DNA of 64,000 bases from Galerina marginata. Taxonomy: Eukaryota > Basidiomycota > Agaricomycetes > Agaricales > Galerinaceae. Positions 23,369 through 35,307 of this stretch are shown here, piece after piece. A program made the position numbers and the translations under genes. Positions within the stretch are counted from its first letter, which is position 1. Each line of letters starts with the position of its first letter. A model generated the notes under the pieces. It had not been told where the DNA came from, searched no databases, and saw only the letters and a program-made list of their open reading frames with translations. The DNA is taken from contig JAECYW010000001.1 of assembly GCA_023014335.1 (NCBI GenBank), forward strand, positions 744,001 through 808,000, in the 5' to 3' direction.

Positions 23369-23820
23369 TATTATCAAAACATATTATTTCCCAAAACGAA
23401 ACATCCTATTTAGAGTATGTAGTGCTTCTGTATAACTTTTGAAAATTTCACTATTCCACGTCTTTCTTTGCTCAATTCCTCAGACGTCATATGGCGATTC
23501 AACATGCTGCTTGTTTTGCTTCAACGAAAGTTCCCTGTGCAGTCTATATGATATTAATAGCATGTTTATTGCCTGTATTCTATTTTGTCTCTCTGAATTG
23601 CCAGGGAATGCCTATGTAGCAACTTGAAAGGCCAACAATGTGCTCGTGGAATTGGCCATTCATGGCATACACCGATATTGGCATTGAGTGCTTAGGTGAC
23701 TCAAGAAAGGTCGCTGGATTTATCGACTCTAAAACCAGTAAACCTAAAATGCAAAAATTGAACACCTGTTGGAAGTGATGCTGGCTCGAAGCTTGAATGA
23801 GACTTACATTTAGGCAACAT
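23369..23820. other. Intergenic region between convergent genes
   Basis: About 450 bp between DRE2 (+) and the orphan membrane-protein gene (-). AT-rich and presumably 3' untranslated sequence of both. No gene was seen. Confidence 0.4.
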
Positions 23821-24408
23821 TTAGGAAGGATTTGCGTAGGACCGATCAAACGCAAGTCGTGTTTCCAACGCTCGAAAGAAGGTATCCCCGAGTGTTGGGC
23901 CATCGACGTATGCTGCTGCACGAAGATTGAGGATGAGACGTGTGGCCTTGAGATGAAGATCAGCTTGAATTGAAGAAGAAAAGTTGCTAAAACGTACTGC
24001 GACTACATAGGCAAATAGGCTCCAGCTGCAATATGGACTTTGGGGTGAATTTGGCGACCTGGAGGAAAAGAACGAACTTGCGGCAGGTAAAAAGAGACCA
24101 ATGGGCCCGTAGCGAGGAAAGAGTCCAACGCGCCACTTAGGATCACCACTAAAATAAAGAGCTGATATCAATAAAACACGATGAAGGCATGGATACCTAC
24201 CGACAAAACTGAGAAATCGGGTTGATGAAACATTCATAGGAGACGGAGCTGTGCTTACAGTAAAAAGTATACGGTTCCGTCTCGAACAAAGGCTTTCATT
24301 AAAGGGGGGAGTCTGACTCGGACTCCTGCTCGTCGGGCATCGACGACAGATTGATAGAATTTCGCCATCATCATGACGAAATAAAACACTATTGTCAGCC
24401 ATCGACAT
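23821..24408 (-). CDS. Hypothetical membrane protein (orphan)
   Basis: I do not recognise this family. From the ATG at 24408 the frame reads MSMADNSVLFRHDDGE, a Ser/Thr-rich stretch and FLSFV. A GTAGGT...TAG intron near 24200-24150 would join in frame to VVILSGALDSFLATGPLVSF, a good membrane segment. A second GT...CAG intron (about 24058-23997) leads to ADLHLKATRLILNLRAAAYV and a stop at 23821. Unspliced, the frame also stays open, so the structure is ambiguous. The ending with hydrophobic helix plus 'LILNLR' resembles lineage-specific membrane proteins of mushroom fungi; that is an inference. Confidence 0.4.
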   Translation of the reverse strand: MSMADNSVLFRHDDGEILSICRRCPTSRSPSQTPPFNESLCSRRNRILFTVSTAPSPMNVSSTRFLSFVGRYPCLHRVLLISALYFSGDPKWRVGLFPRYGPIGLFLPAASSFFSSRSPNSPQSPYCSWSLFAYVVAVRFSNFSSSIQADLHLKATRLILNLRAAAYVDGPTLGDTFFRALETRLAFDRSYANPS

Positions 24409-26357
24409 CAATGAAATGGTAAGTTGAAGGCCGAGTCATACCGGCCAAAGCTATCCCAGATACCCTGCAGCGAATTTTTTTATTCTTTATTAAGACCCAC
24501 CTACACACAGACTACAATAACTGCTTACCAGGCAAACAGCGTCGAGGAAAGGTCTGGATTTGAGAGACATCCCAGTAACGGGGCACCCGGTGGTGCTAGG
24601 AATGTAGCCTTTGTTGCCTTTATCCCGACGTTGACCAAAACGTAAACTTGCATCTACGTTGTGATAAGAAACCTGTCACGGTAAAGTTAAAGGGAACACA
24701 CGACGACATTGACAGTATTCAAAGCAACCAGGACCCAAAAAACTTCGATTTGTGTGGATAAGATATTATTAAGATTAGCAATGCCACGACAGTATCTTGA
24801 CTTTACCTTTAACATTTTGGCCATACAACGCATGCAATCGCAGGAACAAAATAACGTCAATAACGAACAACATTATTAAGCTTCCTCCGCTGTTGAATCG
24901 AGGTCAAGCAGCTTCAGGCAGAGCTTTTGAGGCAAAATGAGACGCACATGGTGACGCTAAACCAGACGAATAACTGACATCTACGGATAAATGCTGTCAA
25001 TAACATGTAAAGGAGCAGTGTTTATAGTCAGACCTCTGGAAAGCGTATCAGTCGGAGGGAAGATAATATCAAAGGGAATGAATGGCGTGGTTCACGTACG
25101 AGAATGGAGTGTTGCACACGGGAAAAAACTGGTAGGAAAAGATTAACGACGAAAGAAATTCGATTGAGGTCACAGATCAGAGACCAACTCACCAGCCGCG
25201 GAGAGGCTTTTTATAGCCAGAAATTTGTCAGAACAGCTCCGAATTAATTGGAATATCGTCGACTCACGTAGCTATGAAAAGACTCCAATATCTCACAAAC
25301 AAATAAAGCAACTTAGGCAGAGACCATCCAGAACTAAATTCCGCGGTTAATCCGTCGTTCATGATTCAGGTGCTCGAGCGCTCAGCGAACCTCCATATGT
25401 AGGTTACCTGCAAAGCATAACATCGGGTAGCGTGTATAAGATACTGGTTGACAAGACCGATAGTGACACACCTCCGCAGGTAGTGTCGATAAAGTGTCGT
25501 ACCACAGCAACGTTGTAGCGGACGCTATCGACGGTTTTAGTTATATTCGTGAGATTGTGTATCAGTGACCTACCCCATCCGTAGGAAAGCAGTCTACTTA
25601 GCCATAATATCTTGTGGAGGTCAGCTGGATCCGACCTCATCGGTTGGGGCTCTATGAGAGTAGATAGCTGTAGCTGTAGGTGTAGGACTCTGTGAGGGCT
25701 GATGTGGGGAGTGTCAATGAAGACGCATCATAAAATATGGCTGAACCATGTGGAGCTTTAAAACAAAAGCAGATCAAGTGCAGACCCTTAAAAGATAAAA
25801 GAAAGAAACCCTTGATGAACTCTGCTGGGACTTGTATGATCATGAGTGCCACGATGCTGTGAAAATGGTTGAGGGAGTCGGCGCTTTTATTACCAGTGGC
25901 CACGGAGGTAGCACAGACGGGTTTAGACCGGCGCCTGCTATTGCAGATCCTCAGAGTTCAGAGTGCAGGGCCAAGGTGGCAACCAAAAGTCCTCTCGCAG
26001 GTCAGTTATGAGTTTTTCTGATTTCAGGCAGTATCAGAGCAGATTAGAACACGATTTTATTTTATTCAAAGCCTGGGGGGAGGGAGTTGAAGGATAAGGG
26101 GAGGTAAATTCACGAGAGACTGGGGCACGTAAGATGAAAAAGCAGATGCCTCGGTTCGGAAGTATTCCCCATATCGGGTTGAGTGGATGACATAATCGAC
26201 GAAAATAGCCCTCGAGCCCTTCGACTTGAAATTCTTGAATTTACCAGATAAAACTCTCCACTCTTTCCTTTGGGTGAAAGAGTATCCAAAAACTGTCACT
26301 CATTTAGCTCGTCTCTCTAGACGCAACAGTGGAATCTACACAAACTCTAGGACAGCA
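24409..26357. other. Gene-poor intergenic region
   Basis: 1.95 kb with no open frame that shows a domain. Minus-strand stretches at 25404-25640 and 25652-25903 are short and unconvincing. I looked for terminal repeats and transposase motifs and saw none. Confidence 0.4.
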
Positions 26358-27816
26358 ATGTCGTCAACATTCCTTCACCCTTCTCTTCCTCCCAAACCAA
26401 CCTTTTCAACTTCAGAACCACATGACGCCGAACAATCCGAAGCATCATCATCATCAGCTCCTCCAAAACCCATCTGCGCGACGTGCAACCATGAATGCGC
26501 AAAATACACCTGCCCCGGATGTTCTATTCGAACCTGTTCCGCGACGTGCTCCTCGTCGCACAAGTCCAAGACAGGGTGCACAGGCGTGCGCGACAAAGCC
26601 AGGTATGTTCCAATGAAGGAATATTCCTGGGGGAAGATGATGGATGATTACACCTTTTTGGAGGAAATGGGACGAAAGGTCGGGGATTGGGGTAAGGAAA
26701 TAGTGCGAGGTGGTTATTCGGCAGGTCCTGCAACTTCTCGTGGGAGGGGTAATGCAAGGGGCAGAGGACGAGGTGCACGAGGTAGAGGGCGAGGTGGTGG
26801 TCCGGTAAAAACCAGGCGCGATATACTAAAGATGCACCTCGAAGTATGGGATATAGATATGGAATTACTCCCAGCTGGGATGGAAAAACGGAAGGCTAAC
26901 CAATCGTCATGGGATACAAAGTATGGATTCATGACCGTCATTAAAATAAAACAAAAGACATAACTAACTGCCTCACAGAAATAAAACAGCGTTATTGACA
27001 ATCGAATTCAAATTCTATAAACCCAAAGATCCTCTTGCACCGTCTTCAGAACCACGCGCACCACCGTTCATCCTGACAACCATTAGAAATAATGTCAAAA
27101 CTCCATTGCTCACTCTGATCCGGTCTCAACTTCAAGACCGAACCAGCGCAAAGAAAGAAGGCAGCTGCCCGGACTGGGTAAAACGTCTGGTATTTCCAGA
27201 CGCCGACGATCCGGAATCATTCACCAATCCACAATGTGTGATGGCAGCCCAACTTGATCCTATCGCGACGGGACGTCTTCAAGCGCGTCCCAAGAAGGTT
27301 TATCACTCTTTCGACCCAACTCAGACTTTAGTATTCCTACTCCGCCATACACATTTTGTGGAGTTTCCAACGATCGAGATCTGGGACGAGTTTTTAGGCC
27401 CAATCGTGGACGAACAAGGAGTGTTGCGGCGACAACAGCAGGAAATGCCGCTAAAGAGAAGGAAAATGAATCCTAAGGCTGGGAGATTGGCGATTGCCGG
27501 GCTTTTGGGAGGGTATGGAAGTGAGAGTGACGAAGTGGGAGAAAATGGAAAACCACAAAACGTGCTAGCGGCTCTAGGTGATTATATTGAAAGCGAAGTA
27601 GACGAAGACGCTGCCAGCTTGGTGGAGGCTGAGGGTCATAATGGTGGTCTAGAAGATGTGGACATCGGTGATCTAAGCGATGACGAGGGGGAGGTAGAAG
27701 TTGATGCCTCAGTACTCCTCGAGTTAATGCGAAATGTGCGGGAAGGAGAGCCTTGGGGAGTCGAAGAAGACGAGGCAGTGGACTGGGGAGATATGGATGA
27801 TGGAGAGCTAGAATGA
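26358..27816 (+). CDS. BCD1: Box C/D snoRNA assembly factor BCD1
   Basis: BCD1 is a nuclear factor needed for box C/D snoRNP biogenesis. Exons 26358-26920 and 26979-27816 give 466 residues. A HIT-type zinc finger lies at about residues 33-70: CATCNHECAKYTCPGCSIRT followed by CSATCSSSHKSKTGC. After it comes YSWGKMMDDYTFLEEMGRKV, which is typical of BCD1. An Arg-Gly repeat with RGRGNARGRGRGARGRGRGG lies at about residues 130-150 and probably binds RNA. The second exon carries the conserved core (PKKVYHSFDPTQTL, HTHFVEFPTIEIWD) and a highly acidic C terminus. Confidence 0.93.
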
Positions 27817-27841
27817 CATTAGACACTTCCGTTCTCACTTT

Positions 27842-28615
27842 TCATACATCCTGTCGGCGCAAGTCCAACAAGCCCTTCATTAATAGCTGAACCTCCAAAA
27901 CAGCGTCGATTGCATGGCTCAAAGGTGTTTCTTGGGTATTGCGGATCGGGTTTGCTGTCTTCACTTCAACCTCCCATAAAGTGTCCGCATGTGCTGGGAT
28001 TGGGAGTTGCGTCTTTGGATCGACCTTTCATGATACGTCAACACCAACACCGGCAGGTCTACCGCAAGTTGACCAATCATACCTGCTCTTGCTGGAACAT
28101 CAAGATGAGTAGGGATCCTCGGCGGAAGGCATATCCTCGTTTGTAAATTTGAGAACGCCGGCTGCGGGAGGGGACTAGTGTCGGGGTGGCAGATTGTCGC
28201 AAGGAAGGCCAGAAACTCACGCATGACCTAAAGCTGCCGCAAAGCTCAAAGCGTCTCCGACAACTTGGCAAGTTGCCCAAGGTCTGACAGTGGCTTCTGG
28301 ATGGACACGAACAGATTCCGGTTTAAGATACGAGAAAAGTTCCCTGTTATGAAAGAATCATCGAAATATCCCCTGCTGGGTAAAGCAGACAAACCATGGC
28401 GCCTTGGGATCCGACAGTTCTTTCTTTGCTCGAAGTAGAATAGGTTCGTTGCCAGAATCCCGCTGTAATTGCGCGTCTAGAGGCTCGAAGACGATCTCCC
28501 GGCTTTGGAATGGTTGGGAAGATTCGCTATGGAGAGTAATCCTATTGAGGATAGGTTTGAGATCTTGAGAGAAAAACTCTCCAAAGAGTGCGACTTCATA
28601 GGAATGAGAAGACAT
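27842..28615 (-). CDS. MED18: Mediator complex subunit 18
   Basis: MED18 is a head-module subunit of Mediator, which links transcription factors to RNA polymerase II. Exons read 28615-28395, 28343-28221, 28161-28083 and 28024-27842, giving 201 residues. Conserved segments: SYEVALFGEFFSQDL, RITLHSESSQPFQSREIVFE, WATCQVVGDALSFAAALGHA, RRSQIYKRGYAFRRGSLLIL, HADTLWEVEVKTANP, and LEVQLLMKGLLDLRRQDV at the C terminus. The last intron ends in AAG (28025-28027 on the plus strand). The stop codon lies only about 25 bp from the BCD1 stop, so the convergent transcripts must overlap or share a termination region. Confidence 0.9.
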
Positions 28616-29428
28616 TTTATTTACATGGCCAGGTTGTTTGCTGACTTGAATGTAGGGTTTAGCGGGCCGTTACTGCCGCGCATGATGCAGTCTGCTTTTC
28701 CTGATCCAGTATCCAGGACAGAGGTAAAATTTGGAGCCCCAGTGGCCTAACTAAAACTCGGGCTCTCTTCCAATTACCCCTAATTAAATGCTCCTCCTTA
28801 AAAGCAGAGTTACGAGTATTTACCATGGTTCCTCTATTTCAATTTCACCAGTTGGCCCATGACCATGTAGGGAGTAATATTAGCAATAAGCCCTATAGCC
28901 TGATGTGGGTCGTGAGCCCATCTAGCCCTTTATGAGAGTCAGTCAAGGCTAAGATTTTGCAGGTTTCTCGGACGGCCTCTACGGTTACAACGGAGATGAT
29001 TGTGGGGAGTCGGAGCAGCAGGTGTTGGGATGAGTAAACGATGGTGATCACGGAGCATGGTGTGAGGTTGTGCGGATGCTTTTCAGCGCAGACCGCCGGA
29101 CTAGGATTTGCATCATGATTTCTACCAGGCCGTGTAAATTGAGAAGATGTCCTTAGTAACGGAGGGCATGGATGATGGAAGTCCGTCGAGGTACATATAT
29201 GCCCGATTGACCGGCGCGTCCGAGCGTTGAGCACAGGCGCCATAGCCTTCCTCGGGAGACGGGTGGTTGTTTCAAGATTAGCACATTTATCTAATCCTGT
29301 CCTTATTGACATGAATGTTTGATAGTTGAAACTAACAAACAAAGTGACTTGACATTCTACTACTCCCTCAAATGCTCATTCATCCACGCGTGCAGTGCTA
29401 GATCGCTTCTCTCCATCACTCTATCGCC
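28616..29428. promoter_or_regulatory. Divergent upstream region, MED18 and Ser/Pro-rich gene
   Basis: About 800 bp. A minus-strand open stretch at 28893-29342 has no motif. The bases before 29429 are C/T-rich, as expected for a fungal promoter or leader. Confidence 0.35.
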
Positions 29429-32400
29429 ATGAGCGACACATCTTCGGGCGCTGTCACCGCCAATAAACGTCCTCCGTATAAAACAACTCACTCAGGCCCA
29501 GGTAGGCCTCCTTTTTGCCAATGTCATTATTATGAAAAGTCCTCTAAAGCGCCTGTCCTATGTCCTGGCAGTTCATAGGCGAGACGCCTACGACGCGTTC
29601 CAAGCCCGCCAGAGAACACTCGGCTGACCACCTGCTGTCATATTACGAGTCATCTATTCCCAACGAAGGTCGTAGCTATGCACGTCCACGTTCACCGACC
29701 ACCGCAAAGGCACCTTCCTCTCGCCCCACACACCCTACGAGGAAAATTTCAACGACCTCCATGTCCTCCGACTCCGACTATTCTTATGACTCTGAAACAA
29801 CCGATGCTAAGGACGCTGCATCGGAAGCGTCTTCCAGTGTTACAAGACGATCGAGCACGCCCTCGAAAGGCGGTGCGGATAGAAGACGAGTGGCCATTGT
29901 TCAAATGGATTCTGTGAACGAGGGGGGGGTTAAAATATCGTCAGAGACGGCTTCAACAACAGGTTCCATTCGTTCTCGACGTGGTCATAAATCCAACCTC
30001 GCCGGATTGGCTCTCGTCGCTCCGCCAGACGCCGCGCTCAGGACATATACACAGCTTACGCCTCCATCAACGGCTCCCATTACGGGTGATTACATGCATC
30101 ATAATCTGTTGACGGCACATCAAGACAAAGGTCATAATCGGTCCGCTTCTGAAAACCCTCCTTCCAAGAAAGCACCATCCCGTGATACGGCCATCGTGGG
30201 TGCGGCAGGGCTCACAATCGTCTATGTCGCATTTATCCTCCGAAGACAAGGGCAAAAAGGGAACAAAGGATGAGGACAATAGTAAAGGTAATGTTCCACG
30301 TTCCAATGAACCCCAGAAAATAGCGAACTCTCGGTCGACATCTCCGGATCTGGAGACGAACAAAGACGGTCGCGTGGATCGTATTCAAGGGCTACTCTCT
30401 CCCCCCTACAGCGGTTATCCCTCCATGAATGCCATCGATATGTTTTCGCCCATCGTTACACCTGAAATTGGAGAAGGGAAAGAAATACATGTCCCTGTCG
30501 CGGCGCCTGTGGTGTTAAAGCTGGACAATATGAAACCGAAGAAAGCCCAATCCGCTGTATCTTGGAGGTCAGAAAGTCCTGTTGCTGTCAGTGTCCATAG
30601 TTCTTCGAGTTCTTATGCTGCTTCGGCAACGTCTGCATATCTGCACTATCAGCCTGGTACGTTTTCTTGCTATGACCAGCGTCTCCTAGGCACTGAAAGT
30701 CGGGCTAGGTGTGCACGCGACTGCTGGTCCTTTGCCCCCTCCGCCGAGAGCCACCTTCAATATTGACGTTTCTAGTCCTCCTCCCCCGCGTCCTCCCCGA
30801 CTGCGTTCTCCTTCCCCTGCACAGACCCGAGGGGACATAGAAGCAGTCAAACAAGCCCTCCAACTACCCCCCTCTGTCGCTGCAGTTCTGGCATCAACAC
30901 CGCCTAACCCTCCTATTCTCAAGGATGATAAAAGTGATAGAGGGTCCGTAAACGGAACGCAAGAGCAAGTCACTTCTGTTTTTTCAGTATCTGCGACTTT
31001 CTAACCTTAACCCGCAACAGTTCGCAGCTTTCCAATTCGACACCTATTCATCGCAGAGAAGGAGCAACTCTGTCAAGCTCAGTCACCGATACCTCTTCCA
31101 TAGAATCAGCCTCTTCAATACCCCGAGAATCTTCTCCCAACCCTTCCACCTCGGCGTCATCAGAGGGACCAATTACTGATAAGAAACCTTCTCCACCTGG
31201 AACGCCAGCCGAAGATCCTCTTGACATTCCAGCCGTCACCGTCGTCGAGCCCCTTCTTCCTTCCGACCCCAAAGAGCCCGAAAAAATCGATCACAAGAAA
31301 TTTGATCAATGGCTCAAAGAAAACCCGCAGTTGGCACAACCGTTCGATGATGCTAGGCGGGCTATGTCTCTAGATGAACCCCGTCGGGATTCACTAGATC
31401 GACCATCGTCGCCTTTATCGGGGGATCATACTGGCGAGGCACCAAGTCCACCTCCCAAGAGCTTCAGGAATAGTTTGTCAAATAATTTCAAGCGAATTTC
31501 TGCTCTTCCTCGGACGCCTTCGCTATCGTCCCGGTCTGGTCGTCGATCATCTGGAAGCACTCGTTATTCTAGGACGCCATCTCCCTCACTCCGCCATGCG
31601 CCTCATCCTTCAGTCAAGAAAATCATCTCGTCAAACCCCGCCGCTCTCTTTTGTCATGAAGTTCATTCACAGAATACTACACTTCAACGGTGTGCTATAT
31701 ATGCGACCAAGATCAATGAACTATATATACACGACTGTGGTCTTTCAGAGTGGGTAGTTGAGACGAAAACCCGAGGTTTGTCCGCAGACTTTTCTCGGGT
31801 CTGAATGTGACTAATCCTTTATACAGGAAATCCGCAAACTCAAAGGGGACCATCCTCTAATGGGTTCGTTCCACAACCCCGGCAGACCTCACGGTCGTCG
31901 GTGATCTCTGAGGCAACCTTTCCCATACGACCCGATGCATCTACAGCAACAGACTTGTCTCAAGGTGCTTACAGAGACATTACGCCCCCAGGCCTTCCTT
32001 CGAGTCTTCCCCTACCCATCTTTAGCGATCAATCCGCCCCGCAATCAACCGACGCGCTCAACTTCCAGCGTCGGGAGCGGCACTCCTCCATCGTCACTTC
32101 GATCTTTGGCTCCTACACCCTCGACCAAAGGCGCAGGTTTCTTCGCGTCCCTAGGCCGAAAGGCCAGTCTTACTTCCCGGAAAGAAAGATTCCCTCCTAA
32201 TATCTCATCACCTGGTCCAATATCCCCTGCGAGTGCAAGACTCACCCCTAAGAACAACACGTCGACAATGAACATTTCCCGACCCATCAACATCCCCAAT
32301 TCGCCTACTGTACCTGGTGGCCCTCGCGCGCCACCCCGGCGGCCGCAACGCTCTCAGACTTTCACCAGTTCGTTCTCACCTCCCTCCACCACTGAGCGTG

Positions 32401-32633
32401 AGCGTGACGAGCCATTGGGACGGCGTCCATCCCTGTTCAACCTCACCCTGGATACTGTCATCGATATTCAACCGGACCCAACATTCACTCGACAAGTTGA
32501 CCACCTTGCCGCCCTGCTACCTCATGCTAATCGAAATGTTCTCGCGGGTTATTTGCGACGTGCTGGCCAAGATATGCTTGCTATTGGCCAGTATCTTGAA
32601 GATGAGAGGATGGGCACCATCCGACAACCATGA
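29429..32633 (+). CDS. Ser/Pro-rich protein with CUE-like C terminus
   Basis: The function is not known. The product is long, disordered and rich in Ser, Pro and Thr. Recognisable islands: FIGETPTTRSKPAREHSADH; VHATAGPLPPPPRATFNIDV followed by RGDIEAVKQALQLPPSV; KKFDQWLKENPQLAQPFDDA; FFASLGRKASLTSRKE. The C-terminal ~55 residues (FTRQVDHLAALLPHANRNVL, then AGYLRRAGQDMLAIGQYLED) look like a CUE/UBA-type three-helix ubiquitin-binding fold. Exon limits are approximate. Two single-base frame breaks are likely: the T-run at 30232-30234 and the C-run at 32009-32012. The junction after the first exon, and one near 31015, do not fit phase cleanly either. Conservation across mushroom fungi is my recollection, not tested. 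Confidence 0.6.
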
Positions 32634-32848
32634 CCAACTCATCAACACGACTTTCCTTGCGGACACTAACTAAAAATGACTCTTGCTCATGTACAGTACT
32701 TATTTCTTGACCAGGTTTCCGTCGCACATTACTTCGCCGCATCTGTACCTATCGTTATCCTCGGATTTAAGCCACAATATGCACACCATTAGACAGGTAT
32801 TAGTTTTACAGGACATGTTTTATAATTAACGAAATACAACAATGAGTA

Positions 32849-34697
32849 TCACCTTGGAATAGCTGGACGGAAGCCTCGTGATAGTCGTTGATTAGACGTA
32901 GGTGGTGCAAAGACTATTGGAATTCAGAAGAGTTAGAATGTTACCACTGATCAGACGTACCTCTCTGCACTGGACGATTGTTCTGAGCCACATTGGGATA
33001 TTGCCATCCACCGTTGGCAGGAATTGAATTTCTTGCAGGTTGTTGGTTGATAAGGAGCTGTTCAACCTCGTGGGCGCTGCCTGAACGATCAGAGGCATTC
33101 GTTGACATGAATGAACGGTCTCCAGCGAAATTTGCAAAGGGTTGACGGTGTGGATTATGCCTCGTATAATCGGGTGCTGGTTTTGCAGTAGGATGGTTCC
33201 ACTCGTTTACTGTCTGTTGCTGATTATGGATGAAAGGTCGCCCCTGGGTGCGGGCAACAAGCGGTGTTCTTTGGACCTGGGAACTCGCTGTTGGTCATTT
33301 TCAGCCAGGGAAATTTCACCACGTACCCCATTGGCTTCCATTCCCCCCACAACCGCGTTTAAATTGACTCTGGTGCCCACGTCCCCCCCTGGGTGTCTGG
33401 ACCTTGCACGGTGGTCTTCAAGTAATTGATGCTCAGCGGGTGTTACATTGCCGTTTTCATTTCCAGGCCCGAACAATGCCCGCCTTTTATGCTTGTCGAA
33501 TTGCGCCTAAAATGTAAAACCATGATCAGCTCATTCTAATCCCCAGACATCTCAACACACCTTGAGCTTTGTGTACTCTTTATCCCGATCTCTTGAAGAA
33601 TCCTGAAGCTCACGGACTTTACGACGCTCCAGCTCCAGATCGCGCTCGAGTTCTACCACAATAAATATATCATCTCTGGAACGGGGAAATGAATGACACA
33701 AGTCAGCATTTACCTTCCTTTTTGCCGTTCAAAAGACTTAGTTCGCCGTTCGCTGGTGATGTGAATCCGTTACGATACGTAATTCGGACGAACGATAAGA
33801 ATAAACCTTCTCTGACAACACTGTCCAATTGCTTCTGTAGCTGAGCATTCTTGTCGTTTAAATTGCGCACCACTGCTTGTTGGAACGTGCTGGGCGGATT
33901 CAAACATTTGTCAAAAATCGAACGGTTGATGTCTACGCAAGTCCGGGGAACACCTTTCTTGATGTATTTGGTATTGCCAAAACGAAATGGCCCTGACGCG
34001 CCAAATAAGTCAAAGAACAGAGCAAGGAGACATTTGTGTCAAACCGGCTACAGATCTCCAGGATAACAGAGGGTGCTAAACCAGACAGAACAGACTGCAG
34101 GGTGTGAGCGAAAGATAAAACGCTCAATATATGCGCGTTCTCTCACCGTTTTATAGTCATTGGTCGGTTGGAGGGAGCAAACCTAGCCAATTGCGAGTTC
34201 ATGTGCCGATGAGAGGTATAAAAATCCAGAAAGCACACTAACTCACGACAACATCGTCACTTGGGGCGCAAAGTGGACGATATTAGCAGTCTCCAGAAGG
34301 CAAGGAACTGCAGGGGAACCTTTACGGTTCAGTCAAGGTCGTGTCACAGGCTACCAGGTGGTCAGAGTGGCGATGCCTTGGATAATATACTCGACTTACC
34401 TGGGCAGAGGCGAGCTGCGTTGAACAACTCATTTGCACATTCAACTGTGTAACAATGTCAAGCATGCGGCGGGAAGCCCCTGGCAGTATGACAATCCTTA
34501 CTGCAGAATATGTGAGAACCTGATGGTTGGTATGAGAATAAGGCGCCTATTTGGTCTACCACACTCACAGGTCGTCTTGGAACATATAATCAATTACCTG
34601 CAAACTAGAAACTGGTGGCAAACACGCTCACCACGACAGCCTTGTCTGTTAATGGACGACGGCAACTTAAACGGTTGCACTTCAGCTCTGAATCCAT
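32849..34697 (-). CDS. HEI10: HEI10/CCNB1IP1-type RING E3 ligase
   Basis: HEI10-family RING proteins are SUMO or ubiquitin ligases that mark meiotic crossover sites. Fifteen exons fit with perfect phase and give 357 residues. The RING is at about residues 7-60: MDSELKCNRLSCRRPLTDK, AVVTTCSHIFCIECANELFN, then LCPACDTTLTEPDDVV. The central part has TSVLSGLAPSVILEICSRAI and SFWQYQIHQE, followed by a coiled coil (AVVRNLNDKNAQLQKQLD, ELERDLELERRKVRELQD). The conserved FDKHKRRALFGP follows. The tail is low-complexity and ends RLSRGFRPAIPR. The gene contains a 7-nt exon (34569-34575) and a 13-nt exon (34247-34259); both follow introns ending in AAG. No frame breaks. Confidence 0.9.
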
Positions 34698-35307
34698 GAG
34701 AGGATCGACTATCCAAGAAATTTAGCCAGGCCACTCTGTGTTCAAATGGTGGTAGGAGAAAGAAGAGCAGCGTCACTTGCACCGAAAAGGCAATACTCAG
34801 GAACTCGATTCAATCTCGCGCCTCAATCTCAAGACTTAGTCAAGCCCTCGGATACTTTATATCGGAGTAGAGCACCCAAGACAGTTATTAAGAAGTCGTT
34901 TTTATTCATATTCTTTCGAAGAAGGAATAAGTTCGCCTCCAGCCTGGTTGTCAAGAAAGAAAAAAAGAAACTATTAAAATCCTTCCTGATATTCGCGATC
35001 ATGTACCTTTCGTCCTTTGTCCAATCTTCCGCAAAGACCGATAAACCATGTGAATGCCCATGTACAGTACAAGACGTGATGGATACAAAAAAGAATGAAA
35101 GAGTGCAAGGGTAAATGATGCTATCTATGTTATGCGTGATCGATGATAGGTGCGTGAGTGTTCATGTACACAAAGGGAATGGAATATAAAAATAAGTAAA
35201 GCGAAGGAAAATCAAGCAAGGAGGGTAAGGGCCAGTTTTATGGTACATCATAACGGGAGATATAGATCTTAAGATATGATGTGTATCGTTTCATCAATAA
35301 GGATTCG
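34698..35307. other. Intergenic region, HEI10 promoter and KCS1 3' side
   Basis: 610 bp between two minus-strand genes: the 5' side of HEI10 and the 3' side of KCS1. A plus-strand stretch at 34746-35114 (about 120 codons, Lys-rich, with TATTAAAA/AAGAAAAAAAG tracts) looks like chance openness, not a gene. Confidence 0.4.

Noticed and set aside
24409..26357. Possible transposon remnant in the longest gene-poor gap
   Set aside because: No transposase or reverse-transcriptase motif, terminal inverted repeats or target duplications could be seen by eye.
33277..33326. Apparent frame break in HEI10 near the end of its long exon
   Set aside because: A normal GTACGT...CCCAG intron (33277-33326) restores phase exactly and joins GMEANG to VQRTPLVARTQG.
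34746..35114. A 122-codon Lys-rich plus-strand open frame
   Set aside because: It sits between two minus-strand genes in an A-rich stretch, has no motif and no splice structure.
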